The position numbers and the translations under genes were made by a program. Shown in pieces: positions 37,301 through 51,795 of a stretch of DNA of 64,000 nucleotides. Each line of letters begins with the position of its first letter. Position 1 is the stretch's first letter. The notes beneath the pieces are model-generated. The model saw only the letters and a list, made by a program, of their open reading frames with translations. It was not told the DNA's origin and made no database searches. This DNA comes from Flaccisagitta enflata (taxonomy: Eukaryota > Chaetognatha > Sagittoidea > Aphragmophora): the NCBI GenBank assembly GCA_965153355.1, contig OZ231127.1:76384001-76448000 (forward strand), given 5' to 3'.

Positions 37301-38818
37301 TCTAAACAAATACCTATTTAAGTTTCTTAGGCCTATTCCCACCATTCACCCATAACCACCACTCTTTCCACTATCATACTGCTCAAACGGACTACCTATC
37401 AAGCTTCTTAGGCTTTCATTCACCCCATTCACCATAACTACCACTCTTCACTCATCACATTGCTCCTAAATGCATCACCTATCAAGCTTCTAGGCCTATC
37501 TTCAACCCATCACCCATAACTACCACTCTTCACTATCACATCGGGCTCCTAAACGACTACCTATCAAGCTTCTTAGCCTATTCTCAACTTATTCACTTAT
37601 AAACTACCACTTCACTATCACATTGGCCTTAAACGTATCACTTCCATTAAGTTTCTTAGGCTTATTCTCACCCTATTCACTCATAACTACCATACTTCAT
37701 CATCACACTGCTCCAAACTATCACTATCAAGCACTCACCTTCCACCATCACTGGCCCTAACGACCACCTATCAAGCTCTTAGGCCTATCTCAGCTCCTCC
37801 ACCTGGCCACCACCTTCCCACCATCACACTGGCCTAAACGACCACCTATCAAGCTCTTGGGCCTTCTCAACTCTATCCACCACATAACCTACCTTCCACC
37901 ATCACTGGCCCTGCAGCCACCTATCAAGCTCTTGGAGCTGTCTCAGCTCTATCTACCCATAACCACCACCTTCCACCATCACACTGGCCCTAAACGACCA
38001 CCTATCAAGCTCTTAGGCCTATCTCAACTCTATCCACCCATAACCACCACCTTCCACCATCACACTGGCCCTAAACGACCACCTATCAAGCTCTTAGGCC
38101 TATCTCAACTCTATCCACCCATAACCACCACCTTCCACCATCACTGGCCCTAAACAGACACCTATCAGAAGCTCTTAGGCTATCTCAACTCTATCCACCA
38201 TAACCACCACCTTCCACCATCACACTGGCCCTAAACGACCACCTATCAAGCTCTTGGGCCTATCTCAACTCTATCCACCCTGTCCTCACCTTCCACCATC
38301 ACACTGCCCCTAAACGACCACCTATCAAGCTCTTAGGCCTATCTCTGTCCTCACCTGTCTACCTTCCACCATCACACTGGCCCTAAACGACCACCTATCA
38401 AGCTCTTAGGCCTATCTCAACCTATCCACCCATAACCACCACCTTCCACCATCACACTGGCCCTAAACGACCACCTATCAAGCTCTTAGGCCTATCTCAA
38501 CTCTATCCACCCATAACCACCACCTTCCACCATCACACTGGCCCTAAACGACCACCTATCAAGCTCTTAGGCCTATCTCAACTCTATCCACCCATAACCA
38601 CCACCTTCCACCATCACACTGGCCCTAAACGACCACCTATCAAGCTCTTAGGCCTATCTCAACTCTATCCACCCATAACCACCACCTTCCACCATCACAC
38701 TGGCCCTAAACGACCACCTATCAAGCTCTTAGGCCTATCTCAACTCTATCCACCCATAACCACCACCTTCCACCATCACACTGGCCCTAAACGACCACCT
38801 ATCAAGCTCTTAGGCTCG
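34378..38818 (+). repeat. 81-bp satellite array, about 54 copies
   Basis: The unit contains CACCTTCCACCATCACACTG, CCCTAAACGACCACC, TATCAAGCTCTTAGGCC and CTCTATCCACCCATAACCAC. From about 38440 to 38818 successive units are essentially identical with an exact 81-bp period (starts 38521, 38602, 38683). Toward 34378 the units become increasingly ragged, with one- to three-base indels and clustered changes. The unit is pyrimidine-rich on this strand. Open frames here are chance. Confidence 0.95.
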
Positions 38819-39140
38819 TCAAACGCCGGTCAACGTCCCTCCCACCTCCACATTTGCGTTTTGATTATAAATCATGTCCAGCCATAGTCGCTGAACTCAA
38901 GGGAATTATAATGATTGCAGTAATTAATGAGTTTGAAAAAGATAAGTTCAGACATGTTGAAAAAATGTTAAATTTTGATACAAAACATATCCTCTCTTTT
39001 TGATATCTTTTTTTGTTAAGAAATCTCTCTTTAACTCAACATTGAATCACTATTAGGCGACAAAATGCAAATATCTTTGAAGAAACCATCTTGTTTCATA
39101 TAAAGGTTCTCTCCTTGGAGCAAATCTTTTCAATTTTGTA
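38819..39140. other. Spacer between the two tandem arrays
   Basis: AT-rich. The last part (about 38950-39140) may be a decayed unit of the following 375-bp repeat. Confidence 0.4.
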
Positions 39141-40620
39141 GGGTATCTAGTTCTGGAAGTCCCAAGCTGTCCCACAGGCTATGAGACCCAAATACATCAT
39201 AGTTAGAATATATCGCGGCCAGAAAGACTGAATCCACTGAACCTTTGTGAACTTTCATTTGACAGGAACGGGTGGATACAAAAAAGGGACTATCTTTAGC
39301 CCTATTTTCACTATGAAAAATCAATTTTCTCCAAAATTACTTGTTGAAAATCTTTGAAATTCTCAACAGAGATACTACCAAAAAAATATCTATCAAATGC
39401 CATCTAGCTGGAATTTGTGTCGTTATTTGTTTAGCCGTGATGTTTTTTCAAAGATTTAAATATGTGAACATCAAGATTTTAGGCAAAATTGACCTTTTTG
39501 GCAAAAACCATTTTAGGGTATTTAGTTCTGGGAGTCCCAAGCTGTCCCAGAGGCTATGAGACCCAAATATATCATAGTTAAGATATATCACAGCCAGAAA
39601 GACTGAATCCACAGAACTTTTGTGAACTTCCATTTGACAGGAACAGGTGGCGACAAAAAAAGGACTATCTTTATCCGTATTTTCACAATGAAAAATCCAT
39701 TTTCTCCAAAACTACTCGTTAAAAATCTTTGAAACTTTCAACAGAGATACTTCTTAATAATATCTATCAAATGCCACCTAGCTGGAGTTTGTGTTGTTAT
39801 TCGTTTAGCTGTGATGTTTTTTCAAAGATTTAAATATGTCAACCAAAAGATTTTTAGGCAAAATTGACCTTTTTGGTAAAGACCATTCGTAGGGTGTTTA
39901 GTTCTGGGAGTCCCAAGCTGTCCCAGAGGCTATAAGACCCAAATACATCATAGTTAAGATATATCACAGCCAGAAAGACTGAATCCACTGAACTTTTGCG
40001 AACTTTCATTTGACAGATAGGGTTGGCGACAAAAAAGGGACTATCTTAATCCCCATTTTCACAATGAAAAATCAATTTTCTCCAAAACTACTTGTTAAAA
40101 ATCTTTGAAATTTTCAACAGAGATACTACTTATAAATATCTATCAAACGCCACCTAGCTGGAATTTGTGTCATTATTTGTTTAGCCGTGATGTATTTTCA
40201 AAGATTTAAATATGTCAACCTAAAGATTTTTATGCAGAATTGACCTTTTTGGCAAAAACCATTTGTAGGGTGTTTAGTTCTGGGAGTCCCAAGCTGTCCC
40301 AGAGGCTATGAGACCCAAATACATCATAGTTAAGATATATCACGGCCAGAAAGACTGAATCTACTGAACTTTTGCGAACTTTCATTTGACAGGTAGGGGT
40401 GGCGACAGTATGGGCATATTTCTATCCGTATTTTCAAAAAGAAAAATCAATTTTCTCAGGCACTACTCAATAAAAATCTTTGAAATTTTTACCAAAGATA
40501 CTACTAAAGATTATCTATCAAACGCCACCAAGCAGGAAATTGTGACTTTATTCGTTTAGCCTCAACAAATTAATAAATATTAAAATATTTTGCCCAATAT
40601 TAGTGAAAAAAATACCCTTA
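39141..40620 (+). repeat. 375-bp tandem repeat, four copies
   Basis: GGGTATCTAGTTCTGG begins units at 39141, 39516, 39892 and 40268 (spacing 375, 376, 376). Each contains AGTCCCAAGCTGTCCCA, CAGAAAGACTGAATCC, CATTTGACAGG and GCCGTGATGTTTTTTCAAAG. Units are about 90% alike. A decayed fifth start (CTGGGAGTACACTTCTAGC) lies at about 40622. No long frame is conserved among units. Confidence 0.95.
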
Positions 40621-40941
40621 CCTGGGAGTACACTTCTAGCTGCCAAAAGCTTTTTATGGCCACCAGACCCAAATTATGGCTTGAACTGTTCATCAAACCA
40701 TATAACTAGGTGACCTGAACCATAAAAATGATAATTTGAGTGATTGCTTTCTGGGCCTAAATGCTTGATATGAAGCCACTGTGCAGAGACAGACAAAAAC
40801 TCAGAAACTGGTCGGGTATAGATTTGAATGTGAATGGTTCAAAAGGTGGATTTGGAGAGATCCAGGAAAAGAAGATGGTTGGTCAACTCTTTGCTAAGTT
40901 GGTCAAACGAAGTCAACCAACTCGAAACGGTCCTTAAAAAC

Positions 40942-41470
<529 letters not shown>

Positions 41471-41818
41471 AAAAGGACACCAAAAAAAAAAGGGAAAGAA
41501 AGAAGTTGCTCTGATTTCGGAGGAAAACGGATTTTGACCACTTGGACGTTCTTAATCTGGTTCTGGTCACTGCCTTTGATTCTCTGCTTTACTCTGCTTT
41601 GATTCTCTGCTTTACTCTAGTTTTACTCACTAGACTGCGCTCAACATTTGGTCAACTGAAAACAGAACTTTTTTTCGGAGGAAATGAAATCAACGACAAG
41701 ACAAGATAAGGGGGGGGGGGCGGGGCTGGGAGAAAAAAGAAAGGGGAAGAAAAGGAGAGGGAAAAGGAAACAAAGAAATAAGGAACTGAAAAATCAGCAG
41801 GTTCGAAGTTAACATGCA

Positions 41819-41938
41819 CGTCAATTAGACAAACACGCTAAATTTCGATAACATTTTGGATAGATGGACTGACCAACACACCGACAGGCAGACCAACGGA
41901 CAGACCTTTTTATACAGTTGCGAGGGCGCATCTAAAAA
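41819..41938 (-). mobile_element. Helitron-like element, degenerate, shared with 18953-19092
   Basis: Minus-strand start TTTTTTAGATGCGCCCTCGCAACT, TATAAAAAGGTCTGTCC, then a GTCT/GTTG core. The 3' limit is unclear. Confidence 0.65.
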
Positions 41939-42748
41939 AGAATTGAATAAAACGGTCGTTTTTTCAAGGCGGACTTGATTTCCAAGTTCAATTTCAGTCT
42001 AAAAATGGAAATTGCGCGACCTCTCTCTTGAATTTTAATGGGATGAGAGTTAAAAGGGAGGGAACAAGATTTAGTATCGAAGGGCCGCTGAAAGGCTTGA
42101 CCACTTAATTTTAAGTCTTTCAAGTTAGTTTGATTAAGGGTCGAGCTGACTGAGGAAAAGGTTGACCCTCTTCAGTGACCTCCTTGTCCTTGTCTCGTTT
42201 GCATATGCATTTTTGTCATCTCATTACCATATGACTTGATGTTATAAGAATGAATTTCATTCAATGAAACATTCGCTGATGCATTGTCAATGAACTTTCT
42301 TATTCAAACCTTTTCAAATTTTTTTCACCAATGATCCTCCGCCCTTCTTCTTGACCAAAATCAGAAAAGAGGAAAAAATCGGGTGCCAAAAAAAGGCAAA
42401 AAATCGGGTGTCAACGGGTCAACAAGACTCATTTGGAACATTTGGAAAGGGAGTCATCAACGGGTCATGGAAGGGTCATGAGCTAGTCAGTGGCCGGATA
42501 GGCTGGAAGGGTCATCGATGGCCGGTTTGCCGGTAGGGTCACCCATGGCCAGTGGGGCCGCTTTGCCGGCAGGGTCACCCATGGCCGGTGGGGCCGGTCA
42601 TTCTCTCATTCTCAGGCGACTGCGAGACTCGTGTCAAATCTCTCAAACTGACATAAATTTGAAAGCATTAAGGGGAGAAATGAACGCGCTCATTTTTTTC
42701 CCTTTTCTTTCTTTTCTTTTTCTTCCTCTTTTTTTTTCTTTCTTTTTT

Positions 42749-43785
42749 TTCTGTCTTTTTTTTTTCATTCAATGTTCTACTCATTCTTTCTTTCCCCCTT
42801 TCTTTCTTGCTCTCTTTCATTAGTAGTTTCTTTCTTTCTTATGGAAGAGAACTGTTAATCATGAAAAAATGCAACTCCATATTGGGACAATTCTTAGATT
42901 ACAGGACACGACTCAGGCACATTTCCATTTGAAAACAGACTTTTACCATTTGTTACTGCAGGCATGTACATAGGAGGGGGAAGGGGAAGAGAATCAAAGG
43001 GTGGGGAAAAAAATTCAAAAACTAGAAAAGAAGAAAAAGTGATTTTTTTTGAAGATTTAGATCTTTCGATAGTTCCCAAAGGTGATATTTGATTAATTTG
43101 GAAAAAAGTCGAAGAGACGAAGTTCCTTTGGTCTTTTGAGTCCTGCAGAGAAAAACGGATTTCCTTTTGTTTTATGAGGCGTTTGGGAAAGTTGCTGCAT
43201 TTTTCGGGTAGAATGAGACTACGCATGAAGTTGATAGCTAAGAAAGAGCTAATTCTCCTTTTTCAGATGACGCCAAGCAGAATTCTGTGCGATCAATAGT
43301 TTTGGAGCTATGATTTTTTAAATCTTTTTATATTTTTTCGCATTTATTTTTTCGCATTTTTTGCATTTTTCCAAAAAACAATTTCAATTTGAAATGTCCC
43401 AGGTGATGATTGTGCATCCTGGCAGCACAGTCTCTCTCTCATTTCAACTCAGGCTTTTTTTTCTGTCTGTCTTTTTTTCATTAAATGTTTTAATCATTCT
43501 TTCTTTCCCTCTTTCTTTTTTGCTTTCTTTCATCAGTAGTTTCTTTCTTTCTTATGGAAGAGAATTGTTAATCATAAACAAATGTAACTCAAAATTGGGA
43601 CAATTCTTTGATTACAGGACATGATTCATTTTTACCATTTGTTACTGCAGGCGTGTACATAGTGGGGGGAAGGGGAATAGAATCAAAGGGTGTGGAGATG
43701 GGGACGAAAATTCAAAGAGAAGAAAAAAGAAGATTTTTGAAGATCTAACACTTTCGGTAGTTCCATAAGGTTATATTTGATTAAT
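42749..43785 (+). repeat. Tandem duplication, about 710-bp period
   Basis: 42749-43100 recurs at 43460-43785. Shared words include TTATGGAAGAGAA(C/T)TGTTAATCAT, TTTACCATTTGTTACTGCAGG and GAATCAAAGGGTG. Similarity is about 80-85% by eye. Nothing coding is recognised. Confidence 0.85.
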
Positions 43786-44419
43786 ACAATACAATTTAAC
43801 ACTATCTAAACCTATAAGATACTGTTTTATTGCTGTGTGAGGATGAAAAACATGGAGTTTGTAATACGACGCGACGCGTCGTGGGGAAGAAAATCAAAGG
43901 CAGGGGGGAGTCAAAAGTCACTCAACTATACACCCCTGCAATTGTTAGTCCAGTTTCCAAGTGTCAGTTAGATTGCACTGAGCGTCAATCTTTTGACTAT
44001 CAGCTAAGGTTGTCTACCAAAATTACTACCATCGCAGCGTCTCAACCAGGTTGAAGGTCCAGAGGGCTTTAAGGCGGCCACTTGTAGAGGTGGGTCTGGG
44101 CCGCCCATTAAAATAGAAATATAGGATCGAAGAATTCACGCGGGATGCGCATCTAACTTAACTCTTCGTGAAATTTTCTTTCGAACTGTATACAATTTCC
44201 AAACTTCAGTAGGTGAAAAATTAGATGAAAATTTGGTCTCACATTAGTTACTCTTTCAATATCAATGGCAATTTGATTGTCAAATATTATCATTCTTTTT
44301 ACGAAGTATATTCAATTCAAGCTAAATTAAGATATTTATAAAAGATTTTCGCACTAGAATTGAATCGACAAGCCGCAAACATAATGTGCAACAATATGCA
44401 AACTGATTTTGAAACTACA

Positions 44420-44670
44420 GTTACAATCATTTGTAGCTGTGGCGAAAATTAGCTTTGACTCCAAAAGAAGCTATTTCATCGATGAGATAAAAACCGCAAG
44501 TCTTTTCTCCACAGAAAACAGTCTTATACTATGTACAGCCTTAGGGCTACATATGGTTAACCACGTGGGGCTACCGAGGCTTTAAGCCTTAACAAAGAAC
44601 ACAAGGCCTTAGGCCTTATCACAAATAATTCAGGAGACGATAATATGTAGGCTTCTGCCTATGAATTAAC
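44420..44670. other. Copy B-specific segment with GGCCTTAGGCCTT palindromes
   Basis: Absent from copy A between 21540 and 21580. Contains AGGCTTTAAGCCTT and AAGGCCTTAGGCCTT. Termini are not clear enough to call an element. Confidence 0.5.
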
Positions 44671-44688
44671 CTGAATGCGCACGTGCGA

Positions 44689-44823
<135 letters not shown>

Positions 44824-44990
44824 TGTTGTCAGCGAAACACGGCGGACTGTGAGTTGGTCATTTTAAGTATGATTACGGTCACCAAGACGCGTCGTTGTCG
44901 CTTCCGCCGCTCTGAGATTTTTCCATCTGTCTTTCTGTCTTTCTTTGTTTATGTCTTCGAAGTCGTCTTGATTCCTGACTCTTAGACATT

Positions 44991-45185
<195 letters not shown>

Positions 45186-45530
45186 AACATGCTCATGTTC
45201 ATGCGTATGATCTACAATCCATTGCATGTTTCCCAACTGAACTACACGTGCAAATTTTGCAGACAGTTGTTAGATGAAGAGGCTATTGGCCACAGTACTT
45301 GAGCTCAAAACTCAAATGTTGGGAATAAATGTCGATCAAACTCTCGGTAATCTTTGACATCGACTGACTTCCGATTTCTTTGACGGTAGAACCTAAGTCG
45401 TCAACCCTTTCATTTCCTTTCCCTCAGTCCTTACCTTTCCTCCAACACAACTCTTAACTTTCCCTTTTCAGCTTTCCTTGCTCCTTCCATTTTCGGCTCT
45501 TAATTCCACTAACCTCCTGATTTTTTTACT

Positions 45531-45643
45531 TGCGCCAATGCACGTCTATAAGAGGCTGTGCCTGTCAATTGGACGGTTGGTTGGTCGATAATGAATTCAT
45601 TAAATCTACCCGGCAAATAGGTTTGCCAATTTAACCTTGTTTC
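45531..45643 (+). mobile_element. Helitron-like element, short subfamily (ortholog of 22876-22997)
   Basis: TTTTTTTACTTGCGCCAATGCACGTC start, TATAAGAGGCTGTGCCTG, and an end of TTTAACCTTGTTT. Confidence 0.68.
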
Positions 45644-45996
45644 TCTCAGTAGTGGACAAGGTTGTCAACTCCTTTTTCCATCTTGTATCTTCTTAGCTGA
45701 CTGTAAATTCATCCACAATTGTGCTTCTTCAGCTATAGAGGAGGGGAGTTCTCTGCAATGCATATTACTCGTTCGATTCGTCTTTTTTTCCAGGCTTACA
45801 CTCTTAAAACTTCCTTTTCTTATCAACGATTTCCCCTTTTGATTTCTTTCTTGAGGGCGGCACGCGAGAGAGAGACGAGAGACGAGACATCAGATCCAAG
45901 TCATACGCGAAGAGGTTACGGAGACATTCGTCAATATCAGGAAACAATGGAATTTTATTGGATTCCTTCACGCGTAGACAAACAATCTTTTTCGCT

Positions 45997-46317
45997 TCTT
46001 AGTTGCTTCTATCGCGACTTCTAAAGGAGGTTTCTGTTTGGTCCATTCGTCCGTCGGTTGGGCTCACAGTTCTTTAATTTTGCGCTTACTGCAAGCTGCT
46101 CCTACATACTGTACTGCAAGTGACCATCAGTTTAAACCCTTTTCAAGTTACCTACACGCCATAATATATTTCACTATGTCTGTTGATCCATCGTTCAAAC
46201 TAAACATTCTTGGGCATTTAGGTCTTTGTAAGCAGTTATTTCTTTGTCATTGCCCCTGGTCAATGAGAAGAAAAAAACAGTGCCCCTGCCTGCCCGCACG
46301 CGATTACATGCCCTGTT
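45997..46317 (+). mobile_element. Helitron-like element, long subfamily (ortholog of 23351-23697)
   Basis: Start TTAGTTGCTTCTATCGCGACT, GTCCATTCGTCCGTCGG core, GCCCCTGCCTGCCCGCACGCG, and an end of GCCCTGTTTT. Confidence 0.65.
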
Positions 46318-46412
46318 TTCTTCTTCGTTTTCTGGAATCAAATAGCCAGATGCAAAAAAACAATTGCAGGAAAGGCAAAAACACATGTTGAATCAGATAT
46401 CAGGTCTGTCTT

Positions 46413-46478
<66 letters not shown>

Positions 46479-46479
46479 C
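46413..46479. repeat. (CT)n then (CA)n microsatellite
   Basis: CT at 46413-46460, CA at 46461-46479. Confidence 0.95.
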
Positions 46480-46729
46480 AACCCCGCGCTTTGTACCTCC
46501 TCTTAACGATACGAGCGCCCGATCTTAACGAACCACTTGAAAGCGACCCACCCTCAAACTTCATTTCAGACAGACTTTCGATCTTTCTTTCACTTTCACC
46601 TGCTTTTCTTCAAAAATACTTGGATCAAATCTTACAAAGGGTTTGAAGGATATAAGATAGGTTCGTTGTATAGGGAGACAGCGAGTGTTTTATTTCGATC
46701 AGTTTAGACATCAGAAGAACTCACGGGCC

Positions 46730-47030
46730 TCGACCTGGGTGATATGGTTCTGGCGTCTTCAAACCACGAGCCGCGCCTGGGCGATATTTCTTGGGCGATC
46801 TGCACCCACCAACAACAACCTGGGCAATATAGCTTGGGTCATACATCTTGGGCGATCAGCATCTACTAGCCACGAACTGGGCGATATGGCTTGGGTGATC
46901 AGCATCCACTTGCCTCGATCTGGGCGATATGGCGTTAATGTTTTAAAACCACAAACCGCGTCCTGGGCGATAATTCTTGGGCGATCAGCACCCACTAGCC
47001 AAGACCTGGGTGATCGGCACTCACATATCG
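46730..47030. repeat. GGGCGATATGGCTTGGGCGATC minisatellite, copy B
   Basis: Orthologous to 24205-24490 with the same unit order. Confidence 0.8.
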
Positions 47031-47184
47031 GCATTGCACATGTAACCTGAGGTCACCTGAAGATATTGACATCTAGGGAGAGTAACACTTAATAGGCTTC
47101 GCTATTTGTTACAAGATTAGGCTTAGGCTGCGCTGCGCCATTTGCGACTGGCAAAATGCAAGAAAAACCCTCTTTTGGGGACAA

Positions 47185-47398
47185 AACAAGGCCGGATACA
47201 CGGCTACCGAAGTCGCGTGCGGGTGGGCAGGGGCCATAATTGAGGTCACCAGACCATTTGGGAAGGAGCAGTGAGGTAAAAAAAATAAAATCATAAAAAA
47301 AGTAAAGTGTGACCGACGGACCGACCAACCGACCGACGGACCGACCAACCGACCGACGGACAAAGCCGGTTGTAGAGTCAAGTGCACGCGACTAAAAA
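47185..47398 (-). mobile_element. Helitron-like element, long subfamily, copy B only
   Basis: Minus-strand start TTTTTAGTCGCGTGC, a GTCGGTTGGTCGGTCC core, CCTCACTGCTCC, CCCCTGCCCACCC, then GCACGCGACT as an exact partner of the start tag, and GTGTATCCGGCCTTGTTTT. Copy A has AAAAATCCTACAAGG at 24653, while B has AAAAACCCT before and AAAAATCTCACAAGG after the insertion. The short A-run on both sides is either target duplication or element end. Confidence 0.85.
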
Positions 47399-48185
47399 TC
47401 TCACAAGGCTTTGATTGCTCTTTACCGAGTTACGATTTATTCGTAATTTTCAATATAGACATAAATCTCATTCATCATTAGCTAAGTCTTCATTGTTTCT
47501 GAAATAGAAAAAGAACCTGTTTTCCAAGAATGAAAACGCACTGGTTTTCTTTTATCGTGTTGGAAACTGAGCTTAAAATGGTGAAGTCACAGAAAATGGT
47601 ACAAGATGAAATTGGGAAAAACAGTAATTCATTAGAATCAACGAAAAAATAGAATTATGGAAGGATATTGGTATACATCAATCGAAGTGAGGAACCAACA
47701 AATGATGTAAAACAATTTTATAAACGATGAACTTCTTCAGATCCGAGGGAAACTGAACAACATGTTGCTTTGTAGCGTTCATTCAACTAGCAGTGCTTCA
47801 TTCTACAAGCATCACTAATTTCCACTAGGTCCTCACCTGAACTCCTGGAGAAGCAGTAAATGCACCTCGGGGAAAGTTCAAATTTTGCTTGGTATCCTTC
47901 ACCCTTCATGGCGATGTAAGTGAATGCTAAATGGAAATCAATAACCATCACTGCGTTGTCAATGTAAATGAATGATTGATTGAAATTCATAATATCTTTG
48001 GCGATGTCGATGTAAATGATTGAGTTTTGGAGAGGGAATTTGACTTTGGAAATAATTCTTGACTCTTACACCAAAGCAGAAATGTCATATCAAGGATCAA
48101 ATTTTAAGATTCCCTTTTTAAGGAATGAGAGTTGCCACTTGAGAAAAATCCATTTTTCAAATTTATAATATTCTCTACCTATATG

Positions 48186-48187
48186 TG

Positions 48188-48218
<31 letters not shown>

Positions 48219-48223
48219 GTTTT

Positions 48224-48287
<64 letters not shown>

Positions 48288-48291
48288 TTTT

Positions 48292-48325
<34 letters not shown>

Positions 48326-48363
48326 TTTTTTTCTTTCTTTATTTCTTTCTTTCTTTCTTCCAT

Positions 48364-48441
<78 letters not shown>

Positions 48442-48483
48442 TTTTTCTTTTTCTTTCTTTTTTTCTTTCTTTCTTTCTTCCAT

Positions 48484-48559
<76 letters not shown>

Positions 48560-48592
48560 TTTTTCTTTTCTTTCTTTCTTCTTTTTTCTTTC

Positions 48593-48672
<80 letters not shown>

Positions 48673-48690
48673 TCCTTCTTTCTCTCTCTT
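48186..48690. repeat. Long (TTTC)n array
   Basis: About 500 bases. A block ending TTCCATTCTTTC recurs near 48356 and 48476, so roughly 120-bp segments were duplicated within the array. Confidence 0.97.
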
Positions 48691-48738
48691 CTTCCTTTGT
48701 TTTCTTTCATTTTATCTTAGGAACATTCCTTAACACAC

Positions 48739-48743
<5 letters not shown>

Positions 48744-48793
<50 letters not shown>
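48744..48793. repeat. (CT)n microsatellite
   Basis: About 25 CT units. Ortholog of 26222-26300. Confidence 0.96.
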
Positions 48794-48796
<3 letters not shown>

Positions 48797-49049
48797 GCTT
48801 TTAAGATCCCCTCCTCAGGAGCATTACGTCGTAAGTGTCTCTTTAAATCTCTTTAATCACATCAGGCCTGGCTTTCCGATTTTTCCCGTTTTGCTTTGGT
48901 CCTTATTTCCAGTTTTGATCTGATGGGAGTTTGACGCAATCGAGAATTCGCAAAATTGACGCTACCGAGAATTGGTGTTTTTGACGCAATAGAGAATTCT
49001 CTATTGTGTCAAAATGGTAGAAAGATTTTCATGTTCATAATTGAGAATT

Positions 49050-49380
<331 letters not shown>

Positions 49381-49429
49381 TACTACAGTTGAAACCCACA
49401 ATAACGAATGTCAGGGAAGCAATAAATTG

Positions 49430-49548
49430 GATGGATGAATGGATGGACAGAAGGATGGAAAGATAGATGGATAGACAGATGGATGGATGGACAATCGGAC
49501 AAATAGATGGATATACCCTCTGATAGAGATGCGAGGATACATCTAAAA
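49430..49548 (-). mobile_element. Helitron-like element fragment nested in the 1493-bp element
   Basis: Minus-strand start TTTTAGATGTATCCTCGCATCT, CTATCAGAGGGTATATCC, then degenerate GTCC/ATCC core. The 3' end is not recognisable. Confidence 0.6.
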
Positions 49549-49825
49549 CCTGATTATCGCTACTCATAGAGAGGGGAATATGACATAATCCAATGGAAAA
49601 AAATGTAACCTTGAGTTTTATTGGTTTTTTTTCCTTGATGGAATGCAAAATAATATTGAAAATTTAAAAAAAATCATTATGGCAATTTGAAAAAAAATAC
49701 AACGATAAACAAACTAAGAAAAATTTGAAAAATAGAAAATGAAAAAAAAATGGAAATTAAGAGTAAATAGTAAAAAATATAAAAAATGAGTGAGAAATAC
49801 AAATATGAAATATGAAATAAATAGA

Positions 49826-49946
49826 AAACAAGGCGAAGTAGGCCAATAAGGTGCAACATGTGGATCATCCAACAAATGCGTTACCCAACTGACCGACCAA
49901 CCAATGGACACAGCCAGTTATAGAGGTGCTTTGTCACACCTAAAAA
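49826..49946 (-). mobile_element. Helitron-like element, short subfamily, nested
   Basis: Minus-strand start TTTTTTAGGTGTGACAAAGCACCT, CTATAACTGGCTGTGTCC, a TTGG core, GGGTAACGCATTTGTTGG, GTTGCACCT as a near partner of the tag, and an end of GGCCTACTTCGCCTTGTTTT. Confidence 0.78.
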
Positions 49947-50170
49947 ATGAATATAAATACTATAAAGTAAAAAGTTGAAAAAGAGTAAATATAAAACTGA
50001 AGAGGTAAAGAATAAAGAATAAAACAAAGTTTACATGTTACTGCTAAACAATATAAGACTATGCAAAACACCTGAGGATACAATTTTTTCAGGCTGGTTT
50101 AGATTGTCTGCTTAAGTCCCTCCAGTGATAAGAAAAAGTTGTATGCATAGATATATTTGCAATAAAACTT

Positions 50171-50270
<100 letters not shown>

Positions 50271-50557
50271 AAACTATTCTCAGTAGTGTCAATTATTAGT
50301 TTCCAAATCATCACAATGGAGAATGCATATTGACACTATGGAGAATTCTCAGTAGCGTCAAAATGTGTAGTTGTCATCGTTGACGCTACCGAGAATTCTC
50401 GGTTGCATTAGCCACTCGATCTGATGTGTCGATGTTTTTGCCTTTTTCCCCCAGAATGATGGGAGAGAAAAAGTATCTAATGGATTCTATTGAATAGTAA
50501 CGACAATGGACAAACCAGACGACCCAAAAAATTGATCGATCTCTCTTCGCCTCCACT

Positions 50558-50582
50558 ACCTCTCTCTCTCTCTCGCTCTCTC

Positions 50583-50656
<74 letters not shown>

Positions 50657-50666
50657 TCTCTCTCTC
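50558..50666. repeat. (CT)n microsatellite with CGCT and CCCT interruptions
   Basis: Left part of the (CT)n tract that in copy A is unbroken at 26537-26784. Confidence 0.95.
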
Positions 50667-50734
50667 ACTGAGAGACAAACTAAGATTCCACCCCCCCTAT
50701 TTTCATACAGAATCTTTCTTTCTCTTTAACTTGT

Positions 50735-50832
50735 ATCTATTTATGAAATTATTTATTGTACTTATGTACCGCTCAAAACATTATTGTTTACATGATGAAT
50801 GCATGTATCTTGAGCATTAAATCAATCAATCC

Positions 50833-50895
<63 letters not shown>

Positions 50896-50896
50896 T
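50735..50896 (+). mobile_element. LINE 3'-end fragment with (AATC)n tail
   Basis: GCATGTATCTTGAGCATTAA runs straight into a pure (ATCA)n array at 50817-50896. A non-LTR 3' end followed by a tetranucleotide tail is the usual appearance of CR1/Jockey-like LINE ends. It lies between two (CT)n tracts where copy A has one, so it is a B-only insertion. Confidence 0.55.
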
Positions 50897-50901
50897 CTCT
50901 T

Positions 50902-51680
<779 letters not shown>

Positions 51681-51744
51681 AGAAATGAAAAATCAATCTT
51701 ATCTTTTCATCTCTCTCTTTCTCTCCTTTTCATTTGAGTAGATT

Positions 51745-51745
<1 letters not shown>

Positions 51746-51791
<46 letters not shown>
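51746..51791. repeat. (CT)n microsatellite
   Basis: About 22 CT units. Ortholog of 27041-27097. Confidence 0.95.

Positions 51792-51795
<4 letters not shown>

Noticed and set aside
34378-38818. Possible telomeric CCCTAA repeat
   Set aside because: CCCTAA occurs once per 81-bp unit and is not itself tandem.
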